Positions 6,188-12,958 of a stretch of 18,568 nt of DNA are shown piece by piece (the first letter of the stretch is position 1; every line of letters starts with the position of its first letter). The position numbers and the translations under genes were made by a program. This stretch comes from Candidatus Methylomirabilota bacterium (lineage in GTDB: Bacteria > Methylomirabilota > Methylomirabilia > Methylomirabilales > Methylomirabilaceae): NCBI GenBank assembly GCA_003105305.1, contig PQAQ01000247.1, positions 384-18,951 on the forward strand, given 5' to 3'. The notes under the pieces were generated by a model that worked only from the letters and a program-made list of their open reading frames with translations, did not search any database and was not told the DNA's origin.

Positions 6188-8284
6188 TCAGAACCGCCAG
6201 GAGGCCTGCGCGTAGGCGCTGCGCTGAACCTCCAGCGGCCTGACCGGCACCCCGAAGATGCTGCCCCACTCCGGATGGCGATTATCCAGAAGATTCTGGC
6301 CGACCAGACTCAGATCGAAGGACTGAGTCGGCCGCCAGCCCAAGCGGAGATCAAGTCGCACATAGCTGGGGACAGACGGGACCAGTTTCGGCAATCGATC
6401 AACGAAGAAGATCGACGTGTCCAACTGGAGGTGCCAAGGCAGGTCCACAAGGGAGCGTGCCTGTACCTGATGGCGGGGCGAACGTCGCTCATCGGCTGTC
6501 GGTTCGACGCTGGTCCGATCGGGATGCAGGTCAATCTTGAGATAGGAGTAGTTGAGGTGCAGATGCCAGGCGCTGAACGGCCGCCAGGTGCTGGCGATCT
6601 CTACGCCATACGTGTTCCCGGACATCCGATTGTCGAGCCGAAATGGCAGCACGATGTGCGGGGGAGTCGCGCTCAGGGCGGGAATGGGTGTCCCCGGTTC
6701 GGCCGTCCTCAGGTTGTCATAGATGGTGTAGAAGCCGGCCAGGTCGACCGACAGCCAACGCGCCGGCTGTACCCGGTAGCCCAGCTCAAACGCGAGCAGC
6801 TCCTCAGAGGTGAAGTCGGAGTTACCCGACGTTTGGACGAGCATCGTCGTGTCGATCGCTCCAGTAGAGCCGGGAAACGCCGCCGTGTTGTTTCGAACAT
6901 CCCGCTCAAATCTGGCAGGTGTCCTGACCGCCCGCGAGACGGCCGTCCAGATCCGATTCCACGCGTTCGGCGAGTAGACCAGTCGCGCATTCGGCTGGGC
7001 CTCGAAGCCGGAGAAGGAGTTGTGCTCGAACTTTGACCCAAGGGTCAGCATGAGCCGGTCACGGATCAGAGCGATCTGGTCCTGAATAAATCCGCTCACC
7101 AGGTGATCAGTCCTGCGGCGGGGTTCGAAAACCAGCGTGGGACTGTTTATCTTATTCAGGGCATCGATCGTCACGCGCGTGTCGACGCCCCAGATGAGAT
7201 CGTGACGCGCCCCGAGAGGAAAGCGGTGCTGAAACTCGAGATCGACGGTATCCCTCGTCTCATGAAACAGGAGTTCGTCCCGATGAGTCCGGTCATAGTA
7301 AAACTGGACGCTGGTCTCTCGTCGATCGGCCATCCGATGTCGCCAGCGGCTCAGCACATTACCGCCCGCGAAGTCGTCCCGACTTTCTCGAGTTGCCGAA
7401 AACGGGGGAAGTAGCGAGGGAATCGGCAGCGTCTGGCCGAAATCGCCCTTGTACAGGTCGCCCTGGACTGTCACGGTATCGCGGGTGGACGGCTCCCAGT
7501 CGAGTCGGAAGCCCCCCCGATAGGTCCGCCAGTCATCAATCCCCTCATGGCCGGTGGCGGTCACCAGATTATCGTGATTCGCATACTTGAAGTAGCCACG
7601 GTAGAAGAGATCGCTCCCTATCCGTCCACCGTAGCGCGTCCCCACGAACCCCCGCTCCTCAGTACCCCCGCCGACCTCGACGTACCCCCCCTGGGTCGCC
7701 TTTGCCTGTTTGGTAATGATGTTGATCACGCCATTGACCGCATTGGCGCCCCAAAGGGTTCCGCCGGGCCCGCGGATGACCTCAATTCGCTCAATATCTT
7801 CGAGGAGCGTATCCTGCGCGTCCCAGAACACCCCGGCGAACAGCGGCGTATAGACGGTCCGCCCATCGATGAGGACCAGCAGTTTGTTGGAGAAGGTCGC
7901 GTTGAAGCCGCGCGCCGAGATGGCCCATCGGTTTGCGCCGAACTGCGCCACCTGGACCCCGGGCGCCAGACGCAGCGCCTCGGGGATGCTCTTCATCCCC
8001 GCGCGGCGTATGTCCTCTCCAGTGATGACGAAGACCGCCGCCGCGCTGTCCCACAGCGGCTCTTCCTTTTTGGAGGCGGACGTAATCTCGACGGTCATCA
8101 ACTGTTCAAGTGTGAGTTCCGTCAGATCCGGCGCGTGAGCCGCGGCCTCAGCAACGATGGGAGCCCAAGCGATAATCAGGACTGTCGTCATCGCCACGGT
8201 CCGGACGGCGCCGACCATACGCTGAATCCGGGGCTCGGTCCACGGCCTCACTCGCGCCTGCGGTATTCGTCTATACCCGGTCAT
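6188..8284 (-). CDS. TonB-dependent outer-membrane receptor
   Basis: This 698-aa protein has a long N-terminal leader with a hydrophobic signal segment (about 30-47), a TonB-box-like VEITSASKK (about 65-73), a plug domain (ITGEDIRRAGMKSIPEALRL, LIDGRTVYTPLFAGVFWD, IERIEVIRGPGGTLWGANA, VNGVINIITK) and a 22-strand-type barrel ending in the canonical aromatic F (QASWRF). The plug resembles the receptor subgroup that travels with YfiR-family proteins. The ligand cannot be read from sequence. The start is ATG 8284 because GGAGGTGAGG lies directly before it; the frame remains open upstream to 8389 but without support. It is the first gene of the four-gene cassette, with a promoter at about 8471-8500. 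It may act as transporter, transducer or both. Confidence 0.93.
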   Translation of the reverse strand: MTGYRRIPQARVRPWTEPRIQRMVGAVRTVAMTTVLIIAWAPIVAEAAAHAPDLTELTLEQLMTVEITSASKKEEPLWDSAAAVFVITGEDIRRAGMKSIPEALRLAPGVQVAQFGANRWAISARGFNATFSNKLLVLIDGRTVYTPLFAGVFWDAQDTLLEDIERIEVIRGPGGTLWGANAVNGVINIITKQAKATQGGYVEVGGGTEERGFVGTRYGGRIGSDLFYRGYFKYANHDNLVTATGHEGIDDWRTYRGGFRLDWEPSTRDTVTVQGDLYKGDFGQTLPIPSLLPPFSATRESRDDFAGGNVLSRWRHRMADRRETSVQFYYDRTHRDELLFHETRDTVDLEFQHRFPLGARHDLIWGVDTRVTIDALNKINSPTLVFEPRRRTDHLVSGFIQDQIALIRDRLMLTLGSKFEHNSFSGFEAQPNARLVYSPNAWNRIWTAVSRAVRTPARFERDVRNNTAAFPGSTGAIDTTMLVQTSGNSDFTSEELLAFELGYRVQPARWLSVDLAGFYTIYDNLRTAEPGTPIPALSATPPHIVLPFRLDNRMSGNTYGVEIASTWRPFSAWHLHLNYSYLKIDLHPDRTSVEPTADERRSPRHQVQARSLVDLPWHLQLDTSIFFVDRLPKLVPSVPSYVRLDLRLGWRPTQSFDLSLVGQNLLDNRHPEWGSIFGVPVRPLEVQRSAYAQASWRF

Positions 8285-8470
8285 CCTCACCTCCAATGGC
8301 CGCGCAGCGTCTCGTTGTGACACCGCCCTCAGCACCAGAAATGAACCACCTCGCGGCACGCCGCAGGGAATGAACCCTGTTAGATTCAACGGATGTTCTG
8401 CTCAATCCTGATTACGGGAGCAACCGGCATCCTCTTCTCAGCGTCGTCACCTGTAATGAGAAGGGAATAA

Positions 8471-8500
8471 ACAATAGAGCGTTCATACCTACGATGTCAA
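8471..8500 (-). promoter_or_regulatory. Sigma70-like promoter for the TonB receptor-YfiR-kinase-regulator cassette
   Basis: On the minus strand, a perfect TTGACA (8500-8495) is followed by an 18-bp spacer and TATTGT (8476-8471, 4/6 to consensus). Transcription would start near 8464 and leave a leader of about 180 nt. A CGTATACG palindrome lies just upstream of the -35 (about 8516-8523) and could bind a regulator. Confidence 0.45.
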
Positions 8501-8594
8501 ATATTTGTGAATTGTCGTATACGGTTGAGAATCGTGGCTTGATCTGAAATATTGACCGGATCAGCGCAGGGAATGCGATGCCCGCTGTCGGTGC

Positions 8595-8608
8595 CCTCCT
8601 TCGGGAGG
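8595..8608 (-). terminator. Possible hairpin terminator after queF
   Basis: CCTCC-TTCG-GGAGG forms a perfect 5-bp stem with a 4-nt loop, about 60 bp past the queF stop. There is no U tract after it on the minus strand, so it may only stabilise an mRNA end or be fortuitous. Confidence 0.25.
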
Positions 8609-8666
8609 CGGCGAGTTCGAGCGGCTTGTCGGCAGGCGGATGAGCTGTTGCGGACGACGCAAAAGG

Positions 8667-9032
8667 TCAGGAGCGGGTATCGTCCTGATGCGTCACTGTA
8701 ATAATCGTGTGGATGCCGCCGCGAACGTAAAAGTCGGCGATGACCTTCATAAAGCGAGGTTGGCACGCGGTGACGAGGTCGTCCATGATCCGGTTGGTTA
8801 CAGCCTCGTGAAAGTGACCCTCATTTCTGAAGGACCAGAGGTAGAGTTTCAGCGACTTCAACTCGATGCACGATTGATCCGGGACATAGGTGAGCGTAAG
8901 AGTGGCGAAATCAGGCTGCCCGGTCTTCGGACAGAGGCAGGTGAACTCGGGACAAGTCATCTGAATCTCATAATCGCGCTTCGGTTCAGGATTGGGAAAG
9001 GTTTCAAGCGCTTTCGACGGAAGCGTGGACAC
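8667..9032 (-). CDS. queF: NADPH-dependent 7-cyano-7-deazaguanine reductase QueF (unimodular)
   Basis: This 121-aa cytoplasmic enzyme reduces preQ0 to preQ1 in queuosine tRNA-modification synthesis. The catalytic Cys is C34 in [11 protein letters not shown], with D41 as the partner acid. The QueF motif ELKSLKLY (57-64) for NADPH binding and the substrate-binding NEGHFHE (70-76) are intact, and the length fits the short unimodular type. The start is GTG 9032, with AGGGAG about nine bases upstream. It lies 69 bp after a small HTH/Zn-ribbon gene and is the last gene of this minus-strand group. No other queuosine gene (queC, D, E) and no recognisable preQ1 riboswitch is adjacent. Confidence 0.95.
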   Translation of the reverse strand: MSTLPSKALETFPNPEPKRDYEIQMTCPEFTCLCPKTGQPDFATLTLTYVPDQSCIELKSLKLYLWSFRNEGHFHEAVTNRIMDDLVTACQPRFMKVIADFYVRGGIHTIITVTHQDDTRS

Positions 9033-9101
9033 GGCGTTGGTCTCCCTTCGCTTGGCCTCCGCACGAGGCCCATTGAATTCGTCGTTACAGTGGCCGCACC
9101 A

Positions 9102-9383
9102 TCAGACGATCTGAAATCGTTGTGGACCCAGATGTTCGTTCTTGCATCGTGGGCAGCGAGACGGATCACCGAACCTCGCCCGATCCTTGAAACGATAGCC
9201 GCAATGATCGCAGGTTGGGGGGTGGATGAGCAGCCTGGAGGGCCGCGCCACAGAAAGGGCGATGTGCTCCAGATCGTCAATGATGGTCTTCCTGGAGACC
9301 ACAAAGTTTTTCGCCAACTCATCCAGCGTCCACTCGCCGACCCGAAGCATAGCCATGATCTCCTGTCGTCGCGTCAGCTCCAT
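9102..9383 (-). CDS. Small HTH + zinc-ribbon transcriptional regulator
   Basis: This 93-aa protein has an N-terminal winged-helix/HTH (about 1-48; LTRRQEIMAML, then LDELAKNFVVSRKTIIDDLE) and a C-terminal zinc ribbon with CDHC (C58, C61) and CPRC (C77, C80). This HTH-Zn-ribbon combination is the COG3357-type predicted regulator, common in archaea and scattered in bacteria. The target is unknown. The start is ATG 9383 behind GAGGGG. It sits between the RND pump gene (69 bp upstream) and queF (69 bp downstream), all on the same strand, so it may be co-transcribed with either. The wing region (ARPSRLLIHPP) leads directly into the ribbon. Confidence 0.85.
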   Translation of the reverse strand: MELTRRQEIMAMLRVGEWTLDELAKNFVVSRKTIIDDLEHIALSVARPSRLLIHPPTCDHCGYRFKDRARFGDPSRCPRCKNEHLGPQRFQIV

Positions 9384-9402
9384 CCGCGCCCCTCATAAAA
9401 CA

Positions 9403-9426
9403 GGGTATAGGGTGTAGGGTCTAGGG
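9403..9426 (+). repeat. GGGTNTA heptad array (4 G-tracts) between RND and HTH genes
   Basis: Four GGG runs at 9403, 9410, 9417 and 9424 are separated by the 4-nt loops TATA, TGTA and TCTA, an exact 7-bp period. This satisfies the G3N4 four-tract pattern for an intramolecular G-quadruplex on the plus strand, which is the template strand for the surrounding genes. Confidence 0.75.
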
Positions 9427-9461
9427 TAAAGGCCGGAAAAGCCAATCTGCTCCTACACCCT
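9409..9461. repeat. 10-bp inverted repeat spanning the RND stop codon
   Basis: AGGGTGTAGG (9409-9418) and CCTACACCCT (9452-9461) are perfect reverse complements with a 33-nt loop. The right arm contains the RND stop codon (TAG, 9455-9453). It could form an intercistronic stem in the mRNA; there is no U tract, so it is not a classical terminator. Confidence 0.5.
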
Positions 9462-12400
9462 GTCTTTGCCGTCCGCGACCTCCGAAAGGCCAGGGGCGGG
9501 CTTCGCCCGCCACCACGTCCACAGCCGAAACTCGTACAGTCGTGAGATGACCCGAAGGCCGCGGAGATCGTCGAAGTAGGAGTAAATGACCGGTGTCACC
9601 AGCAGCGTGATCAACAGGCACAGGGTCTGTCCGCCGACCACTGCCGTTGCAAGCGACGCCCTGGTGGCGGCGCCGTCGCCTTTGCCTAAGGCGACCGGCA
9701 GCATCCCGGCGATGATGGCCAGCGTCGTCATCAGGATCGGTCGAAACCGCGCCCGGTCCGCCTCCAGTTGCGCCTCGTAGCGGGGCATACCCCTGGTCCG
9801 CAGCACGTTCGTAAAATCTACCTGCAGGATCGCATTCTTCTTGACCACCCCCATCAGGAGGAACAACCCCATGACGGCGTAGATATTCAGGGTCTGGCCT
9901 GCAACCAAAAGGCTGACAAGACCGAAGGGAATCGACAGGAACATCGAGACCATGATCGTGATCGGGTGGATGAAACTCTCGAACTGAGCTGCGAGGACCA
10001 TGTAGATAAAGGTGATGGAGAGGACAAAGGCAATCGCAAAGTAGTAGAACGCCTCAGCCATCAACTTGCCGCGGCCAAGATACGCGGTCGAGTAGCCGGG
10101 AGGCATCCCGACCGCGTTGACGGCGGTATCGGCCTGGGCGGTCGCCTCCCCGAGCGCCATCTGGTAGAGGTTGGCCTGAACCGTGATCTGCCGCTCTTGA
10201 GCATAGCGGTCGATCTGGGCCGGCGCCCGTCCGGAGTTGAGCGCCACAATATTATTCAGCTTGACCAGGCGACCGGTGGCGGCCGGCACCGTTAATTCCG
10301 AAACGACGGAGGCGTCCTTGCGATAGTCGTCCTTCAGCCGCAGGCGGACGTCGTACTGCTCACCGCCTTCCCGGTAGAATCCGACCTTCTCCCCGCCGAC
10401 CATAGTCCGGAGCGTCAGCGCAATATCCTCTGCCCTGATCCCAAGATCCGACGCCTTCTGCCGATCGATCCGAACCTGGACCTCTGGCCGCCGCTGAGCC
10501 TGGCCGGTATCCACGTCCACAAAGCCTGGGATCGCAGTCAGGCGCCTGATGAGGAGTTGAGCGTAGTGATCGAGCTGTTGCAGCTCCGGACCGCGGAGCA
10601 CCAGGTTGAACGGGGTCTGCTTGAAACCTCCCCCTGAGATCAGGTTGATCTGTTGGACGCTGATTCTCAGGTCCGGGTAGGCCGCACACATCCGGCGGAC
10701 CTCCTGCATGATCGCCTGCTGCGAGCGTCTCCGCTGTCTCAGGTGGGTCAACCCCACATAGATTGAGGCGTCGGTGATGTTCGCCCGATCCTTCCCGCGG
10801 ACTCCAATGGTGGTGAACAGATGCTCTACCTCGGGAATGGTCCGCAGATCCGTCTCCAGCCGACGGAGGATCCCGTCGCTCCGGTCGAGTGAAGAGCCCG
10901 GCGGCGTCTCCACCGTGACCTCGAATTCGCTCATATCATCGTCAACGACGAAATCGGGCTTCATCATCCTGCCGATCAGGACCGTTGAGCATAAGAGCGC
11001 GCCGGCCAGCAGCAGAACCGCAATCCGGTGGTTCAGACACCAGATCAGCAGCCGATCGTAGTAACGCTCCAACACAGCGTAGAGGTGTGTCGTCTTCGAG
11101 CCCTGATCGGGCCGACGATCCACTCCATGGCTGTCGCCGGTCTCTTCTTCGGTTGGTTCGGCTGAGCCAACCACGGGCTTCAGCATCCGAGCGGACAACA
11201 TCGGCGTCAGGGTAAACGCCACGAGCAGCGAGACCAGGATCGCAAAGGTGGCCGTCAGTCCAAAACTGTTCCAGAACCGCCCCACAATCCCCCCCATGAA
11301 CGCCACTGGTACGAAGATCACGACCAATGAGAGGGTAGTCGCCATCACCGCCAGTACGATCTCTTTTGCGCCGCTCACCGCCGCCTCCATAGGCGAACGT
11401 CGCTCCTCTTCCATATGACGGAAGATGTTCTCCAACACGATGATCGCATCGTCAATGACAATCCCGGTGGACAGCGAAAGGCCCAGCATCGTGAGATTGT
11501 TCAGGGTAAAGCCGGCGATGCGCATGATGGTAAAGGTAGCAATGATTGAGGCGGGGATCGAGATCGCGGCGATAAACGCAGGTCGAAGGCGCGGGACGAA
11601 GACAAAGAGAGCCAGAGTCACGGCAATCGATCCGACGACTACCGTCAGTAATAGCTCCGGGTCGCCGTAGAAGAACGCCAGAGCCAGGATCGCCAACAGC
11701 CCGCCCAGGGCAGCCTGCTCCCGCCGCGTCAGACGTCCGATGAAGAAGGCGACGATGAGGCTGGCCAGCAGTCCGCCCAACAACAGATGCTCCTCGACCT
11801 CCGAGATCGACCGCTTGATGAATCGCGAGGTATCCCGCACAACCTGGAACTGAACGTCGGGCGGCAAGGTTCGCGCGATCTCTTGAAGCTTGGTCTTCAC
11901 CCGGTCGACCACGGCGACCGTGTTGGTACCGGACTGCTTCTGGATCAGGAGAGAGACGGCGTTGCGACCGTCGAGTCGCGACAGGGTTCGAGGCTCCTCT
12001 TCTCCGTCCAGCGCGGAGCCGATATCCCGAATCCGGACAGGGGCGCCCTTATAATCGGCCACGATCAGGTCGCTGAAATCGGACGCTCGTTCGATTCGAC
12101 CCAGCGTCCGGAGCCCCTGCTCCCGCGTTTGCCAGGTAATGTTGCCCCCGGGGACCTCGACGTTCTGGCGCTGGACCGCCGCCTTGATCTGTTGAATCGA
12201 CAGGTTGTAGGCCTCCAGGCGGTTGGGGTCTACGATAAGTTGAATCTCCCGCTTCCGGTCGCCCACCAGGGTGACCGCCCCGATATCTTTGACGGCCTCA
12301 AGCTGCCGTTTGATCTGTTTGTCGGCCAACTCGGTGATCTCTCGAGCAGCGCGCTTGCCGGAAACGACAATCGCCATAATCGGGGCGGAATCGGGATCGA

Positions 12401-12791
12401 ACTTCTCGATGGCCGGCGCCTCCGTCCCCTGCGGAAACGAGGAGACCACCGTGCCGACCTTTTCCCGAACATCGTTGGCGGCCTCATCGATCTTGCGCTC
12501 GAGGACAAACGTCACGAAGACCTGGGACTGCCCTTCGATAGTGGTCGACCGCAACTCATCAATCCCATTGATCGTGTTGACCGCCTCTTCAATCCGCTTG
12601 GTGATGTTGCTCTCGATCTCCTCAGGGCTCGCGCCTTCAAGCCTCGTCGTGATCGTCACGGTAGGCATATCGACCTTGGGGAAGACATCCAGCCCAAGCT
12701 CTCGAAACGATGCCAGTCCCATAACCACAAGCGAGACGATGAGCATGGTGGCGAAAACCGGCCGTCGGACGCAGATATCAATCAGTGACAT
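9453..12791 (-). CDS. RND efflux pump inner-membrane transporter (AcrB/HAE1 type)
   Basis: This 1112-aa proton-driven multidrug or hydrophobe exporter opens with MSLIDICVRRPVFATML and has two porter/TM halves. The proton-relay residues are present: D447-D448 in TM4 (GIVIDDAIIVLEN) and K985 in TM10 (VVKKNAIL). The second half contains the usual PITIMVSMFLSIPFG and LPVALGKGDGA segments. It is longer than AcrB (about 1050 aa) for two reasons. One is a hydrophilic TM6-TM7 linker (about 542-568). The other is a stretch at about 353-399 inserted between TM2 and TM3 that looks like two extra membrane segments. The start ATG 12791 has only a weak RBS. It follows the membrane-fusion gene by 167 bp, in the same operon. 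No outer-membrane factor gene is adjacent, so the pump must borrow one. The substrate is unknown. Confidence 0.95.
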   Translation of the reverse strand: MSLIDICVRRPVFATMLIVSLVVMGLASFRELGLDVFPKVDMPTVTITTRLEGASPEEIESNITKRIEEAVNTINGIDELRSTTIEGQSQVFVTFVLERKIDEAANDVREKVGTVVSSFPQGTEAPAIEKFDPDSAPIMAIVVSGKRAAREITELADKQIKRQLEAVKDIGAVTLVGDRKREIQLIVDPNRLEAYNLSIQQIKAAVQRQNVEVPGGNITWQTREQGLRTLGRIERASDFSDLIVADYKGAPVRIRDIGSALDGEEEPRTLSRLDGRNAVSLLIQKQSGTNTVAVVDRVKTKLQEIARTLPPDVQFQVVRDTSRFIKRSISEVEEHLLLGGLLASLIVAFFIGRLTRREQAALGGLLAILALAFFYGDPELLLTVVVGSIAVTLALFVFVPRLRPAFIAAISIPASIIATFTIMRIAGFTLNNLTMLGLSLSTGIVIDDAIIVLENIFRHMEEERRSPMEAAVSGAKEIVLAVMATTLSLVVIFVPVAFMGGIVGRFWNSFGLTATFAILVSLLVAFTLTPMLSARMLKPVVGSAEPTEEETGDSHGVDRRPDQGSKTTHLYAVLERYYDRLLIWCLNHRIAVLLLAGALLCSTVLIGRMMKPDFVVDDDMSEFEVTVETPPGSSLDRSDGILRRLETDLRTIPEVEHLFTTIGVRGKDRANITDASIYVGLTHLRQRRRSQQAIMQEVRRMCAAYPDLRISVQQINLISGGGFKQTPFNLVLRGPELQQLDHYAQLLIRRLTAIPGFVDVDTGQAQRRPEVQVRIDRQKASDLGIRAEDIALTLRTMVGGEKVGFYREGGEQYDVRLRLKDDYRKDASVVSELTVPAATGRLVKLNNIVALNSGRAPAQIDRYAQERQITVQANLYQMALGEATAQADTAVNAVGMPPGYSTAYLGRGKLMAEAFYYFAIAFVLSITFIYMVLAAQFESFIHPITIMVSMFLSIPFGLVSLLVAGQTLNIYAVMGLFLLMGVVKKNAILQVDFTNVLRTRGMPRYEAQLEADRARFRPILMTTLAIIAGMLPVALGKGDGAATRASLATAVVGGQTLCLLITLLVTPVIYSYFDDLRGLRVISRLYEFRLWTWWRAKPAPGLSEVADGKDRV

Positions 12792-12817
12792 GGCTTACCG
12801 TTCATAGTTCACAATCT

Positions 12818-12946
12818 TGGGTAGACGGTGGGTGACGACGTGTCGTCGACGGCGGGCGGAGCACGGACAGCGCAGCCTGCCGGCGCCGATTTGAGCCGTA
12901 CACGGACGTACGGCGAGATTAAGCGGAGTCACCTGCCGTCCACCCA
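12818..12946. repeat. Inverted-repeat-bounded 129-bp element between MFP and RND genes
   Basis: The 19-nt arms 12818-12836 and 12928-12946 are reverse complements at 16 of 19 positions (TGGGT.GACGG..GGTGAC). Inside are a near-perfect hairpin GACGAC-GT-GTCGTC (12834-12847) and GCCGTAC-6 nt-GTACGGC (12895-12914). It fills most of the 167-bp gap between two genes that are normally tightly spaced. It could be a MITE-like remnant or a structured intercistronic RNA. No obvious target-site duplication is seen. Confidence 0.6.
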
Positions 12947-12958
12947 CCTATCTGATCA

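Larger units (their letters stand above)
8285..8666. other. Gene-free region between the queF stop and the TonB-receptor start
   Basis: I find no supportable gene here. It holds, in minus-strand order, a small hairpin after queF (8595-8608), a promoter (8471-8500) and a leader of about 180 nt before the TonB-receptor ATG at 8284. The leader has some inverted-repeat content (for example GGGTTCATTCCC at about 8368-8379), but I could not fit it to a known riboswitch consensus. Confidence 0.5.

Noticed and set aside
6186..6269. Upstream GTG start for the YfiR gene inside the receptor gene
   Set aside because: It would bury the signal peptide behind about 28 residues; TTG 6185 right after the receptor stop gives a normal signal sequence.
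6275..8320. Several 250-codon plus-strand frames opposite the TonB receptor
   Set aside because: Antisense frames with biased composition and no domain; the receptor on the minus strand explains the sequence.
8285..8389. N-terminal extension of the TonB receptor frame (35 codons)
   Set aside because: GGAGGTGAGG directly before ATG 8284 makes that the better start; the upstream codons add no signal-peptide feature.
8405..8460. Resemblance to a cobalamin riboswitch (CGGGAGCAACCGGCATCC ... CACCTGTAAT) on the plus strand
   Set aside because: It is on the wrong strand for the TonB receptor, no plus-strand gene follows, and the core elements only partly match.
9033..9101. Possible preQ1 riboswitch before queF
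   Set aside because: The 69-nt gap shows no short stem with an A-rich tail of the preQ1-I type.
11787..12788. Long open frame (333 codons) on the plus strand opposite the RND gene
   Set aside because: It mirrors conserved AcrB codons; the highly charged Asp/Arg/Gly/Leu product is typical of an antisense frame in GC-rich DNA.
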